Below, in pieces: positions 46,727 to 56,820 of a stretch of DNA of 64,000 bases. The notes under the pieces are model-generated. The model worked only from the letters and a program-made list of their open reading frames with translations. It was not told the origin of the DNA and searched no databases. Location: contig WACJ01000010.1 of the NCBI GenBank assembly GCA_008973525.1, positions 1,178,001-1,242,000 on the forward strand, given 5' to 3'. The DNA is from Stenopsyche tienmushanensis (Eukaryota; Arthropoda; Insecta; Trichoptera; Stenopsychidae). Numbering within the stretch: position 1 is the first letter of the stretch; the number at the start of each line of letters is the position of its first letter. A program made the translations under genes and the position numbers.

Positions 46727-48329
46727 TAAGTGATTATGAAATTAAATTGTTACAAAAATAATACATGCCAAAATGTGTATTTTTATTCAAATTTATTTTT
46801 GACCATTTTTTTTCTATATTTTAAATGTTTAGATTAAGATGGATATGTTAAACAATTTACATGTTTTTTTTATATTGATAAACGATGATTTATACTATTT
46901 TCACAAAATATAAAGCGTTTCCAAACTTATTGTCTTTAATATATACTTTATATCGATCATATCGGAATAAACCAGTTCGTAACCCATGGATCCTGGATAC
47001 AACATTGCCAATTGTGCTAGTCGGATCTTAGCCTATGGGCATTTACAATATTTAAATATATTATTTTATACTTTGTGTAAATATAGAATTATTTCCAAAG
47101 CAATTAACTTCTTGATCGATAATATCGTTATCAACGAAATCAAACTATTGTTAACGAAATCTTGGCATATTTACTAGTATAAAATATGTAAATTACTGTA
47201 AAACATAATGAAATTCAAACTCATATAAAATCATGTTTTGGTAAATTTTGATTGCACATATTATGCTGCTCCCGACTATAAAGTGTTAATGACGCAGAGA
47301 CTGCCAATATGCAATGCACCAATCGAACTGCATAATTTATAATCATATTGGATACTATAATTTATTGATTGTGAATTCATAGCAAATTTCATAAAGCACT
47401 AAAATGCAAAACGACGTTAAACAAATCAACCATAACACGAACGGAATTAACACAGCTCAAATTATGGTCTCAAATGAATTATGTTTTGATGAAATTCAAA
47501 TGACTGTGACGCTATAAACCATTCATTATATATTTTGGAACTTTTAATAATTATTATGGTTTATCGTTGTTATTTTTTTTACGTTGTTTGGTTGATAAAA
47601 TAAAGCGTTGCGCGGTCTCAACTACGCGTCCAATGAAGCCACGCAACCAAGAAGCAGTAGACTCATATGAATCATTACATCGCGACAAAACAAAACTAAA
47701 CGAATTGAAATGATGCATGCATTGGGTCACAAAACTATCGCATTTTTCCTAAACCCAAATCAATACAAAAATAAACAACAACATAATCGACAAATTAAAT
47801 ATATATTTTGTGGTTGAACGAACCACCATAAAGCACCAGAAAATTTCAATCATCAATTTGATCCAAAGCTGAAACTAAAAATCCGCAAACGTGATTAAAT
47901 GGGTTACACGTATATCCATGCACGTTATAATTACCATCATTATTATCCATCGAGCCGTGGAACAAAGCAATTGACGCATTAATTGAATATGTCACATCAA
48001 TGTGTTCCCAATAATTGGATTCTGATGGATGTGTATAAATCAACTTTGAATATAAGAATGTAGCTTTTGGGCTTATCAAAGTCGTAAATATGTACAGCGT
48101 GACCACTTGTCCGAATTGAATTTTGGCATCATTGCTGACTTGTATGAAAATGCTATACAATCAAAATGTTGCCCTTAATTTTAATGAATTACAATTTGGC
48201 GATAAAATCCATGGGGTCTAGAAAACACCTCATCTAGAGAAATTATCTACTAATTTTCGAAGAAAACTGCTATTTTAGTGATGCGGAAACTAAGCCGATC
48301 CCACCAGAATGAAATCTTTTAATGCTAGT
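46727..48329. other. no supported gene
   Basis: AT-rich. The longest frame (47846-48160, minus, 104 codons) has no recognised domain, no Ig motifs and no splice context. Confidence 0.45.
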
Positions 48330-48460
48330 TTTTTCCACACGGTTGATATGATATCTCAAGTAATAATTAACTTATTTACTTTAAATTTGATACAAACCTT
48401 TCCTATATAACCTTCTATCGCCCCTACCAGATTTATATCAAAATGATTTTAAACTAGTGT
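48330..48460. repeat. dispersed repeat, partner of 6405-6545
   Basis: Shares ACACGGTTGATATGATATCT, 'TTTACTTTAAATTTG', 'CTTCTATCG' and 'TACCAGATTT' in order with 6405-6545. Confidence 0.6.
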
Positions 48461-48657
48461 AACGTAGAAGGAAATCCCTGGAAAATTGCAAGCCTATGGG
48501 TTTTTGATTTTTTTATTTTCTAGGAGATATTTATGCATAGAAGTAGTGATACTCGGATGATGATGCCACTCCCGATCTTCTAAGAGGTGTTATCATATCA
48601 ACGACAAATTATCAAAACAGCAGCATTCTGTCAAAATTGTCAAAAGGGTGGCGAGTT

Positions 48658-49106
48658 TTAGTATCTAAAGGAGTACTATCGCAGGGTCTGCGATCCCCCT
48701 CCACTTATTCAGAAAGAGCACTCTTGTACATTGAGCTCGGAGACAGACAGAGACAGATAGAGAACGTAGCGCAGTTCGGGAGACAGAGACAGAGAGCTTC
48801 CCCGCATACATCGCACCAAATGGCCGAATATTTTGTTCTATCGACAGTGTTGAATGTTGAATGAGTCTTTGTCCAATTATCATTTCGTTCTAAAGCAGGA
48901 TCAAATGAATCGATTTCTTGTGTATTGTTTATGTAAAGGAATGAAGTGGCTTGTGTGCTATCAACAGTGTTTATTTACAATTTACTCTACCTCGGATTGA
49001 AGATTGTCTTACGCTGATAGGAGCTAACAGACAATAATCGATGTAACGCGATTTTGACATCAACGACTTCATCGATTTTAAATTTACTCACTCCTCAAAA
49101 GGTTAA
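48658..49106 (+). mobile_element. Rep-A TTAA element, copy c
   Basis: Starts near CTAAAGGAGTACTATCGCAG, the subfamily also seen at 59533. Continues GAGACAGACAGAGACAGATA, GAGACAGAGACAGAGAGCTT, TCGACAGTGTTGAATG and TGTGTGCTATCAACAGTGTT, and ends CTCCTCAAAAGG plus TTAA (49103-49106). Overlapping frames of 72-75 codons on both strands lie inside the repeat. Confidence 0.7.
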
Positions 49107-49109
49107 GCT

Positions 49110-49370
49110 GGGAAGAAAAGGGACCAGTCCAGGCCAGGCCGGGGAGTTGACTACCAGAACCTCGACTTTGCTTTTGGACCCCAACGAGGAAGGATCTTCA
49201 AGAAGATGTTCGAGTTGACTATCACCCGCTTGCGCCTTATTGATCTCCTGCAGTACCTGCTTGTTTTCGACCTTTATCCGTCGTTCATCGCAGCCTACTC
49301 GCTGGTTGGGACCATTGTTACGGATTGCACCGTGATTGAGCTCGATCGATTGCGATACAAGATATAAGAT
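49110..49370 (+). pseudogene. unidentified coding-like segment, partner of 19560-19880
   Basis: The plus frame from about 49150 is open for some 73 codons with balanced composition (motifs GRIFKKMFELTITRLRLIDL, QYLLVFDLYPSFIAAYSLVG, VTDCTVIELDRLRY) and ends at a stop near 49367. I do not recognise the family. The partner at 19560 shares blocks of DNA but not the reading frame. It could be a retroelement C-terminal piece or a processed host sequence. Confidence 0.4.
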
Positions 49371-50549
49371 AACCGACCTCTTAAGAGGCCTCAGAAGAGC
49401 TATTGAATGCTACACTTTTTTAAAAAAATTAAAAAAACTGGAAAAATAAGAGCAAAAATGTTGTTTTTTTATTTTTATTTTTTTTGATATGCTGTTACAT
49501 TTTTACTAATTTTTTTTATTGTTTCGCATTACTGAAAGAGTTGGAATTTGAAGATGTCATTCTATTTTTATCCCTCTCCACTACTTTACCAGCCTATATT
49601 TTTTTTGTATATTCTGAAAATGTCAATAAACATCTGGTAAAAAAATATTGTGTGAAAAAAAGTTCAAAATTTATGCTTCTGGACTAGAATACTCCCTTAA
49701 ATAATCAGAAAAAAAACACCAAAAGAAAACCAAATATTTTATATTTATATTATTTTTTTCAACATTTCGGACATGTTGATCTGCCCATGATCACGGAATA
49801 ATTACCACTGCCATAACTGCATATGATATCATATACACAGGCTATAATATGTCGACAGACAATTTGTTCTATCAATAGGTAGAACTAGGGTGTCGATGAT
49901 GCTAGTTATACCGTGACCATGGGCAGATCATTATGTTCGAAATATTGTAGAAAGAGGAATTTAAAACCAACTTGCATGAATATTTTTCACTATAGCGACA
50001 TAATATTTAAAATCTTCCATAACAAAGCAGTTAAGACAGTGTATTTATGTACCCCGTTATTATCGATAAGATGTATTTGATTACTCAAACCATATTTATT
50101 ATAACATTGACACATGAGAGAATTTACATCAGCATTATTTGATGTTTATTGAAAAATATAATACACATTTTCAACATTCATTGAATAGATTATTTGATGT
50201 AAATATATGTATATAAGTAACAAGTTATGGGACATGACGAGAACAAGGAACGACGGCAATTCCCCGAACGAAGATGGTAGTCAACGCCATTTTTCAACGA
50301 TAACAACATTGTCTTCCATTGCTTTCTATATCAAGTTGATGTCAATATACTGGAAAAACGGATATCAGAAGAGAGAGCTTTTGCATATCAGAATTCGCAA
50401 TACTAAGGCGTTTGACGTCGGATGTACACCATTATGAGATGTTTTTGAGCGTAAAATGGAGTTGTCCAAGAATATATTTTTAAAAAATCTAAATTTGTTA
50501 TTCATTAAATTAACATGATTCCAAATCGATTGCACAAGGAAACAATTTG
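49371..50549. other. no supported gene
   Basis: AT-rich. Positions 49775-49800 (ATCTGCCCATGATCACGG) and 49908-49935 (CCGTGACCATGGGCAGATCA) form an inverted pair about 130 bp apart, a possible small foldback. Nothing else supported. Confidence 0.45.
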
Positions 50550-50640
50550 CAGTCGACACTTCTATAGCGTCGAGATAGGGACCACGCTATATAAACAAAA
50601 TGCTTTATAAATTTAGACACCCATACTAAATTTGTGCCCG
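50550..50640 (-). mobile_element. pogo-like MITE, one end only
   Basis: CAGTCGACACTTCTATAGCG followed by TCGAGATAGGGACCACGCTA is the end of the 38848/63273 family in reverse orientation. Similarity is lost after about 90 bases. Confidence 0.7.
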
Positions 50641-51059
50641 TTACTTACGTAAAAAACGAAAAAAAATCTATAAATTCTCTATCAAATGCAGTATATTTTT
50701 TAGCTTTTAGACTAAAAATGTATTTTGTTAAGGCATACGCTTAATTGGGTTGGTATGCAAGTTGGCTTTGGATTAATTTAAATGGATGTAAGCTGAAAAG
50801 GACTCATGAATGCTGTGGATTGCATACAATGGATGGTGTGAATTAATTTATTTTTCATTGAAAGTTTTCACATGCTGCTAATTAAAGTTTTAGACTGCGA
50901 CTCCCTTTTTATTAGTATTCGTCAACGTCGTACGATCCTGCATCCAAATTCGAGTATTTATGCCCCTTCCGTTCGAGGAATGATAAAGGCAGTATTCATT
51001 CTGAAATTGAAAAAAGGCAAGGGGAGTGACCTCCAGCATGGGGTAGTTTTTATGATTAT

Positions 51060-51310
51060 GTTTGAACGCGTATAGCGAGCGTTCAACGGGACGAGTATAA
51101 TAAAAAAGGCGGATAAAGACGGGCGAGCAAACGTTGAGTTTTCCCTCGTCGATGGATAGAGCAAGCCGTTATCGCTAAGGTCCAAGCGTCGAGTTTGCGC
51201 ATCGTGAAAATTTGATGTTTTTTTCCGGTCGCCCGTGGGTGGACCTACATAAAAAGGATTATATCTGGCGAGAATCATACTCCTTTCATCACTTCGTCGC
51301 ATATCAGAAT
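51060..51310. other. GC-richer unique island
   Basis: Higher G+C than its surroundings and open on the minus strand (part of a 133-codon frame, 50958-51359). There is no recognised domain: no Ig, RT or transposase motif. No repeat partner. Could be an unrecognised exon or conserved non-coding DNA. Confidence 0.3.
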
Positions 51311-51526
51311 GCCGCATTTCAACTCTACCACAAAAGACTGAATTTTTAAAAAAAATCACGAGAGAGCTTCATTTTGCCTCAATGTAGGTCTGAAATACGG
51401 TCAGCAAACACTTTCAAGGACATTATATTGATAATTTAGTTGAAAACCCTTTTCATATCACTCTACCTTATAATTTGTAAGGATGTGAATCGAAGAGCAT
51501 TTACACATCAAACTGATTTATCAAAA

Positions 51527-51925
51527 TATCGCATAGCAAAACAATTGCCTTTGTCCATATTAGATACACAAATATAGTTCTGACTCAAATTATAATAGGC
51601 CAACTAGTTGGCATTCCGTATTAAGCCAATTGCTCAAAAAGCTAGCACTACGCAGACTGAACAAATTCAGCCCAGATATTATAAACTATGTAAAAATCGA
51701 CTTTTATAAAAATAAATTCACGACCCTCTAATTAGAATGACTATATAAACATTTTTCAAAAGTTTTCAATATAAAAATATGTATTGGAATGGGATTCTTC
51801 GACATCGAAAAAGCGCTTTATCATGGTCGGCATGATTGTCTGGTTCATGAAATAACCTGGCGAAACGATTTAATTCTCATGCAATAGTTCATTTTCGATA
51901 ATTTTAATAGGAAACCTAATTTATT
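51527..51925 (+). pseudogene. non-LTR reverse transcriptase fragment, copy 1
   Basis: Near 51793 the frame reads GFFDIEKALYHGRHDCLVHE. This is the RT motif of LINE elements ('FDIEKAFD.VWHDGLI.KL'), with AFD changed to ALY. Upstream DNA (TAGATACACAAATATAG, GGCATTCCGTATTAAGCCAA, AATTCAGCCCAGATATTATA) is shared with copy 2. Stops are frequent. It contains no SINE at 51650, giving an empty site for the SINE in copy 2. Confidence 0.7.
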
Positions 51926-52345
51926 AGCCCTTCAAAGAGGTGTAAGACACATTTTTGTGTCCGAATTTCGATGACTCGTAAAGAGCATTTTTGCATGATG
52001 AGCTCGAAACTGACGGAAACAAAGAGTGTCTTACATGTTGAGTTTGGAGAGAAACAGAGACGGAAAGATTATCTTACAAGTTGAAGATTGTGAATGGGAG
52101 ACAGAGACGGAGAGAATATGTTGTGTACATCGTACGATTGTATAAATATTTAACCCAAATTTATCGACTAATAATGATGTGTGAATGATATAATGAATCA
52201 TTTTCAAGTGTATTGTTTATGTTTACTGGAAGAAATGTTTATTTTTATTTTTATAATCTTCATACACGCTGCTGCGGTTCTGATAGATAAGTGGATTTGT
52301 TACGGATGATATGATTTTAAATTAGCTCACTGCTCAAAGGGTTAA
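51926..52345 (+). mobile_element. Rep-A TTAA element, copy d (most complete)
   Basis: Starts GCCCTTCAAAGAGGTGTAAG and ends CACTGCTCAAAGGG plus TTAA (52342-52345). The ends are imperfect inverted repeats of the form TTAACCCTTTGAG. All interior landmarks of the family are present (GAGACAGAGACGGAGAGAAT, TTAACCCAAATTTATCGACT, CATACACGCTGCTGCGGTTC). It separates two copies of the same RT segment. Confidence 0.75.
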
Positions 52346-53172
52346 AATATCACAGAGCAAAACAAGTATCTTAGTCCATATAAGATACACAAATAAACCA
52401 TTGAATTAATAATAATTAGTTGGTATTCCGTGCTAAGACAATTGCTCAAAAGATTAACACTACTTCTTCTTAATGTGCCATATCCGAACCATCGGACGTA
52501 GGCGATCTCCATAGGAGATTTTACTAGGGAAAGGATTTTAATGTGGTGGTTTCCCGTTGCCTTCCACACGTGGTAAAGTAAGGATAGGATTATTTGGAAA
52601 GGTAGGAGAGGAGAGAATCTATGAGTGAGTAGCGAAATTATCATTATATATAAATGATAATTTAATTATTGTTGCAAATTCAATCACTCACTAATGGGCG
52701 TCCCTGCACGACTTCATTAATCGCCTCAGCATTTACTTTTTCTAATCCAGGAAATCAGGGTAAACCTGGATCGAGACGATCGATCAGAAATATTAATATT
52801 TCCGATCTCCCAAATGTGTTGGAACGGTGAAAATTTTTTCCACAATCTGGATTTGAACCCGAACCTTTGTAATAAGAGTCCAGGATCTTATCCACTATAC
52901 CAACACCTACACAGTTCACAAATTCAGCCCAGATATTATAAAATGTAAAAAAAATCTACCCTTTAATTAAAAAGACTATATAAACATGTTTTAAAAGTTT
53001 TCAATAAAAAAAGATGTACGGTCATAGTGTTCTTCGACATCGAAAGAGCGTTTGATTATGATTGGCGCGAGTGTCTGATTCACAAAATAGTCTTGTCGGA
53101 ACGATCTAATATTTGAGTAATATATCATATTCGATCGTTTTAATAGGACAATGTTAATTTTTAAGCCTGTTT
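52346..53172 (+). pseudogene. non-LTR reverse transcriptase fragment, copy 2, split by a SINE
   Basis: Matches 51527-51925 on both sides of a 438-bp SINE: TAGATACACAAATAAACC, TTGGTATTCCGTGCTAAGAC, then after the SINE AATTCAGCCCAGATATTATA. The frame VFFDIERAFDYDWRECLIHK contains the RT 'FDIEKAFD' motif with the first catalytic Asp. Internal stops follow. Removing the SINE leaves a segment colinear with copy 1. Confidence 0.72.
52464..52901 (-). mobile_element. tRNA-derived SINE, nearly full length
   Basis: On the minus strand it begins with a tRNA-like head: A-box region TGGTATAGTGGATAAGA and B-box GGTTCAAATCC, 45 bases apart. The body holds TTACCCTGATTTCCTGGATT, GAAGGCAACGGGAAACCACC and the tail GGTTCGGATATGGCACATTA ending in AAGAAGAAG. 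The head indicates RNA polymerase III transcription. The GAA-rich tail with its conserved preceding motif probably copies the 3' end of a LINE that mobilised it (inference). Flanking AACACTAC (52456-52463) and AACACCTAC (52902-52910) are a likely target duplication. Other copies: 12008, 16236, 26783. Confidence 0.85.
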
Positions 53173-53326
53173 TAGCAGGGACCCCTCGATATAGCATATC
53201 AGTGCTCTGAGTGCTCAATATTTTTTATACGTCGAAGATAATCAATTTCAACGATAGTTGAACAGACTTTTCAATCGATTCGATCATTAAAAATCACCAA
53301 TTTAAACAACGATTAATAGATGTAGT

Positions 53327-53690
53327 TGTAACGTGGGTGATTTACCATCCCCACGTAGTAGCACTGTTAATCTGAGCAGATTTAATTCGCCAAATTAACA
53401 GCGATATCTTCCGTCTCTCTTCAGGTGCAATATGTTATTTTAACAGCGCTATCTCTTGTGGCCCTGCGGAGACATTACACCTGCATACCGACGGATCGCT
53501 TCTTGCGCGTGCACCGTTGCCGGCTGGGTAGTGGGAGTCGGAAGAATCGTCGGTTAACCTTGGCTGCAGGAAGTCGTCCTTCCTGCAGCCAGATCTCTCT
53601 CTCTCTCGCTCGTGTGGAATAAATAGTTATTTAGAGAAGAGAGTATTTCTATTCGACGCTCATCTATTCTCATCCATAAATACAAATTTC
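53327..53690 (+). mobile_element. Rep-B solo LTR, near full length
   Basis: Starts TGTAACGTGGGTGATTTACC. Carries CCCCACGTAGTAGC, CAGATTTAATTCGCCAAATT, GATATCTTCCGTCTCTCTTC, CTTGTGGCCCTGCGGAGACA, GATCGCTTCTTGCGCGTGCA, the hairpin GGCTGCAGGAAGTCGTCCTT with CCTGCAGCC (53561-53589), a CT-repeat, GGAATAAATAG (polyA signal) and TATTCGACGCTCATC. The distal end is missing. There is no internal retrotransposon sequence on either side. The 65-codon plus frame within it is not a gene. Confidence 0.85.
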
Positions 53691-54780
53691 ATAAGAATAG
53701 AACTAAAAAATGAATAAAAAGCATATCATAAAAGAAGTCGTTGATACAAAAAACGAAATACATAGCTGTTCGATACCATTGGATTCAATGAAATGAATTT
53801 TAACAAAGAACTGAAAGTAATAAAGCTATTGCTTTTAGATATCTTTTTTGTGTATTCTATGCATAAAGAAGAGCGATTATATCCATTCATAGCTTTTATA
53901 GCATGTCTAAATAAAAATCGATCAAAGGCTTTCAATCGGATTTAATTTTCCAATTTTCCAACTATTATAATGCATCCTATTGCAATATAATAAATCCAGG
54001 TGAAAAATATTCTCATGTACATAAATACAATTTTGAATAGATTCAATGCTTTATTTTCGTGATGTAAAAACTCAAACTTATTCGATAATAATGTTTTTCA
54101 GCAATATTTCTTCACGGAGAAAAATCGGGAGTTTATAAAGAATACAGTATAGTTATTTGAGGGATGACACATGAAGGTTGAGGATATGAGACTCGCTCAT
54201 ACTGACCCATAAACTAGGTAGCAATCATAAAAGTTCCCTGACAAGTTGACGCCTTCCCGACTACATTCCGGCATTCCTACCAGACACTAATAACGAACCA
54301 CATATCGACAACATTGGAAGCTGATCCTCAATAATAAGTTTGATCGGAAAACGACGTGAACTTTATGGATTAGCTTGACGAGGGTCTTCGGGAATTTCTT
54401 CGGGGGAGAAATTTGTCTTGCGGGAAAAAAATTAGATGTCTGCTCAAAAATTAAACCTTGAAGGCACTCAAAGCCTTGTCCGTAAATTTAGGCGATAATT
54501 TACAACAAATTAAACAGACTTTTGGCGATGTCATTCCGACTAGAATTGGAAATGTAAATTAAATATGTTTTTGAAGTAGATTTAAATGTATTCAAGATTT
54601 CCGAAACATTCACATTTAGATGCTAATAAGTTTGCTTGATTAATTTTTAATATGAATACATATTTGGTTCTTATTCAAAAATAATCAAAATTATCAACAT
54701 CTCGTTAAATTCAAGTTTTTTTAATTATGGGTACTTATTTTGAAGTAATTAAAGTGTATACGGAGGGATTCATTGATACA
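53691..54780. other. no gene or recognised repeat
   Basis: AT-rich with a slightly GC-richer patch at 54240-54430. Nothing supported. Confidence 0.5.
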
Positions 54781-54810
54781 TATTAGGTGTATCTAAAAGT
54801 CTTTGCCGAC

Positions 54811-55360
54811 TGTTTAACACATTGGCGCGTCAATACGGTTTTCGACCGGTCCTGTGAAACTTCCTACTGGACGACATCTTTGACCTGGAGCTGCCAGTTG
54901 GGTGCGAGTTATTCGCATACGCGAACGATCTCACCCTGCTAGTAGAGGCCAGGTCGAGGACCCAAATTGAATCGCTGACCAGCGAAACCCTGAAAATGAT
55001 CATCGGCTGGAGTCGCTTGAACAAACTTACGTTTTCGGCATCCAAGTCGCAGTGTCTCTTATTAAAGGGTTGTTGTTGGTGTGCTATCCAAGCACGGAGT
55101 TTAGGGCCTCTCTCCGCAGGTTTAGGATTTCTCCTTCCCCGGAGTGCCTGTGCGGAGATCCGTTCATGGACCATGTTCTGTCCGAACATGTTCGGGCATG
55201 GCGTCCAATCGCGAGGCTCTATTTTGTTGTCACCGGTCCAGAGTTTGGACCAGTTGGACACGAAAACCTTGTGGCTCTAATTTGGCCGGTATGGCCCCGA
55301 ATAGCGGGGCCAATAAACAGCTCGGGTCAGTGGAGGCTCCCATGTTTAACACATTGACGC
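54811..55360 (+). mobile_element. R1-like LINE fragment with likely target duplication
   Basis: It is flanked by an 18-bp direct repeat, TGTTTAACACATTGRCGC, at 54811-54828 and 55343-55360, one mismatch apart. It sits inside the mariner at 54783-56132. It is truncated at the 5' side, internally deleted and lacks a poly-A tail. GC content is well above its surroundings. Confidence 0.75.
54862..55310 (+). pseudogene. non-LTR (R1/Jockey-type) reverse transcriptase and C-terminus, broken
   Basis: The first frame reads LDDIFDLELPVGCELFAYAN, then DLTLLVEARSRTQIESL and NKLTFSASKSQCLLLKG. In the family this is 'L...PGV...AYADDLTLLVEG.SR..IE......W....KLTFSASKTQ.LLLKG'. The catalytic YADD box has become YAND, removing one of the paired Asp residues. 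After a deletion that removes everything between palm and C-terminus, another frame continues TEFRASLRRFRISPSPECLC then GDPFMDHVLSE, the Cys/His motif near the end of such ORF2 proteins ('CLCG...DHVLFEC'). It is inactive. Confidence 0.85.
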
Positions 55361-55364
55361 ACTG

Positions 55365-55995
55365 TTACCGTTATATACCGTCATCGCTATTTCCCACATG
55401 TTTTCGAGTTTTTAAATTCTTCTTGTAAAAAAATCTTCTGATTCCCACCAAATGCAAAAAAAGAATTTTGCGAGTCGTCAACTCAGGTTTCGGAGTCAGA
55501 AATGGTTTGTATCTCAGCGAAAGTCCATTGACGTTTACGACATATATTGTAAAAAACAATCCATTTTTCATCCCCATTCACAATTTGGTGCAAATGGGGA
55601 TGAACTTTTTGTCTTGACAACAAAACTTGTTATCGCCGGACAGTTCGTGCGGCATCCAAACGCCTATTCTATTCATCTTCTCGATACGTTTCAAATGCTC
55701 TTGAGTTGTCGACCACGGTGAATGCATCCTCTGCGATTATTTTTCGATAGTTAATTGAGGATTTGTTTGAAAATTTAAAGGTTTCCAATTCTAAGGGTGT
55801 TTTTCAAACGTCGGTTATTCGATTTAAATTTTGAAAACCAAAATTAACATGTCGTAATGGTAACAATTCACCGTAAATTTCATTTATGGCTTTTGCGGTC
55901 TTGGTGGTATTCAACCCCTGATCTAAAAACAGCAGCATATAATGCCGAAAGTGATGTTGGTCGGTTTTGGGCTTTGACATTTTACCCTCAACCAA
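55365..55995 (-). pseudogene. mariner transposase pseudogene, N-terminal half
   Basis: The start is near 55995 with HFRHYMLLFLDQGLNTTKTA and EIYGELLP, matching the mariner N-terminal HTH ('LRH.LLF.F..G.NA.E....I...YGE'). Further on, VWMPHELSGDNK is the linker motif. In another frame VNGDEKWIVFYN contains the first catalytic Asp (family 'TGDEKWI.YDN'). PKPELTTRKIL precedes the missing 'CVWWD' region. Frameshifts and stops separate these blocks. The second and third catalytic residues are not present. Confidence 0.85.
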
Positions 55996-56250
55996 TTAAC
56001 ATTTTTTTAACTCGTTAATATTACTGAATAATAGTTTTTTAAAAAGATTTACAGAGATGCTGTCTATCGCCGTGTCTGGACACAGACAACAGAACTCTAT
56101 AAAAATCGGCAATGACTTATCGATACACCTAATATTCCATTTTATGTACTTGTGCATCAATGCATCCGGACAGTGTGAGGTTTTGAGTGTGAGCTTTGAA
56201 TCTAACTAGATTAATTAGATTGTGTCGAGATTGATGTCATATATATTATA

Positions 56251-56497
56251 CAGGGTGCGGCAGGGAAACTTCCTTATTTTAAAGCGATAGTTATTCTGAG
56301 AATAGTGGGGCGATCATGCAATGGACGAGGGATAAACCTGCGTTTGTCTTCAAGGTGTCATCCTATCCTATACAACACACTATTTAATAAGTTCGTGGGA
56401 TTTGTTTTCATTTTAAACATTTTTCTTCATTTAGAATAGTTTTTTGTATTATCTTAAAAAATCCTACCAACTTATTGAGTTATGTCTTTGCTCTATT
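56251..56497 (+). repeat. Rep-H end plus mariner-like end fragments
   Basis: After TA, CAGGGTGCGGCAGGGAAACT matches 21039 and, inverted, 43338. At 56381 TAATAAGTTCGTGGGAT and, inverted, 56464-56479 CCTACCAACTTATTGAGT resemble the ends of the mariner at 17403. They could be the ends of a tiny (about 100 bp) deletion derivative. Confidence 0.5.
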
Positions 56498-56820
56498 TGT
56501 AGCGTGGACGATTTACCATCCCCATGCAATAGCGCTGTTGGTCTAAGCGGATTTAATTCACCAGATTGACAGTGACATCTTCCGTCTCTCTTTAGGTGCA
56601 ATGTGTTATTTTAACAGCGCCATCTCTTGAGGCCCTGCGGAGACATTGCACCTGCGTACCGACCGATTGCTTCTTGCGCGTGCACCATTGCTGGTTGGGT
56701 AGTGACGCGCAAGAGGTGTGAGACGGGAGAGCCGTCAGTTAACCTTGGCTGCGGGAGGTCGTCCCTCCTGCAGCCAGATTTCTCTCTCTCTCTCTCTCTA
56801 GTGTGGAATAAATAGTTCGT
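56498..56820 (+). mobile_element. Rep-B solo LTR, 5' three quarters
   Basis: Starts TGTAGCGTGGACGATTTACC. It is very similar to 53327 through CTTCCGTCTCTCTTTAGGTG, the hairpin GGCTGCGGGAGGTCGTCCCT with CCTGCAGCC, CT-repeat and GGAATAAATAG, then stops. The 62-codon plus frame inside is not a gene. Confidence 0.83.

Larger units (their letters stand above)
54783..56132 (-). mobile_element. mariner element with an inserted LINE fragment
   Basis: TA at 54781-54782 and 56133-56134. The ends are inverted: TTAGGTGTATCTAAAAGT at the left and TTAGGTGTATCGATAAGT on the complement at the right, both continuing toward TGCCGA. The transposase remnant runs on the minus strand from the right end. About 530 bp of LINE sequence lies 28 bp inside the left end. 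Without it the mariner is about 800 bp, so its C-terminal half is also deleted. Confidence 0.87.

Noticed and set aside
47846..48160. 104-codon minus frame as a possible Dscam or host exon
   Set aside because: No Ig cysteine/tryptophan pattern, no splice sites at suitable positions, and composition like surrounding AT-rich DNA.
52790..52910. Candidate tRNA gene on the minus strand
   Set aside because: A- and B-box-like sequences are present, but no acceptor stem pairs. The sequence continues into a SINE body with a GAA-rich tail and target duplications.
54830..55428. Several overlapping frames of 94-143 codons on both strands as genes
   Set aside because: They are alternative readings of a GC-rich, broken LINE RT fragment. 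Only the YAND-containing frame and the DHVLSE frame carry family motifs.
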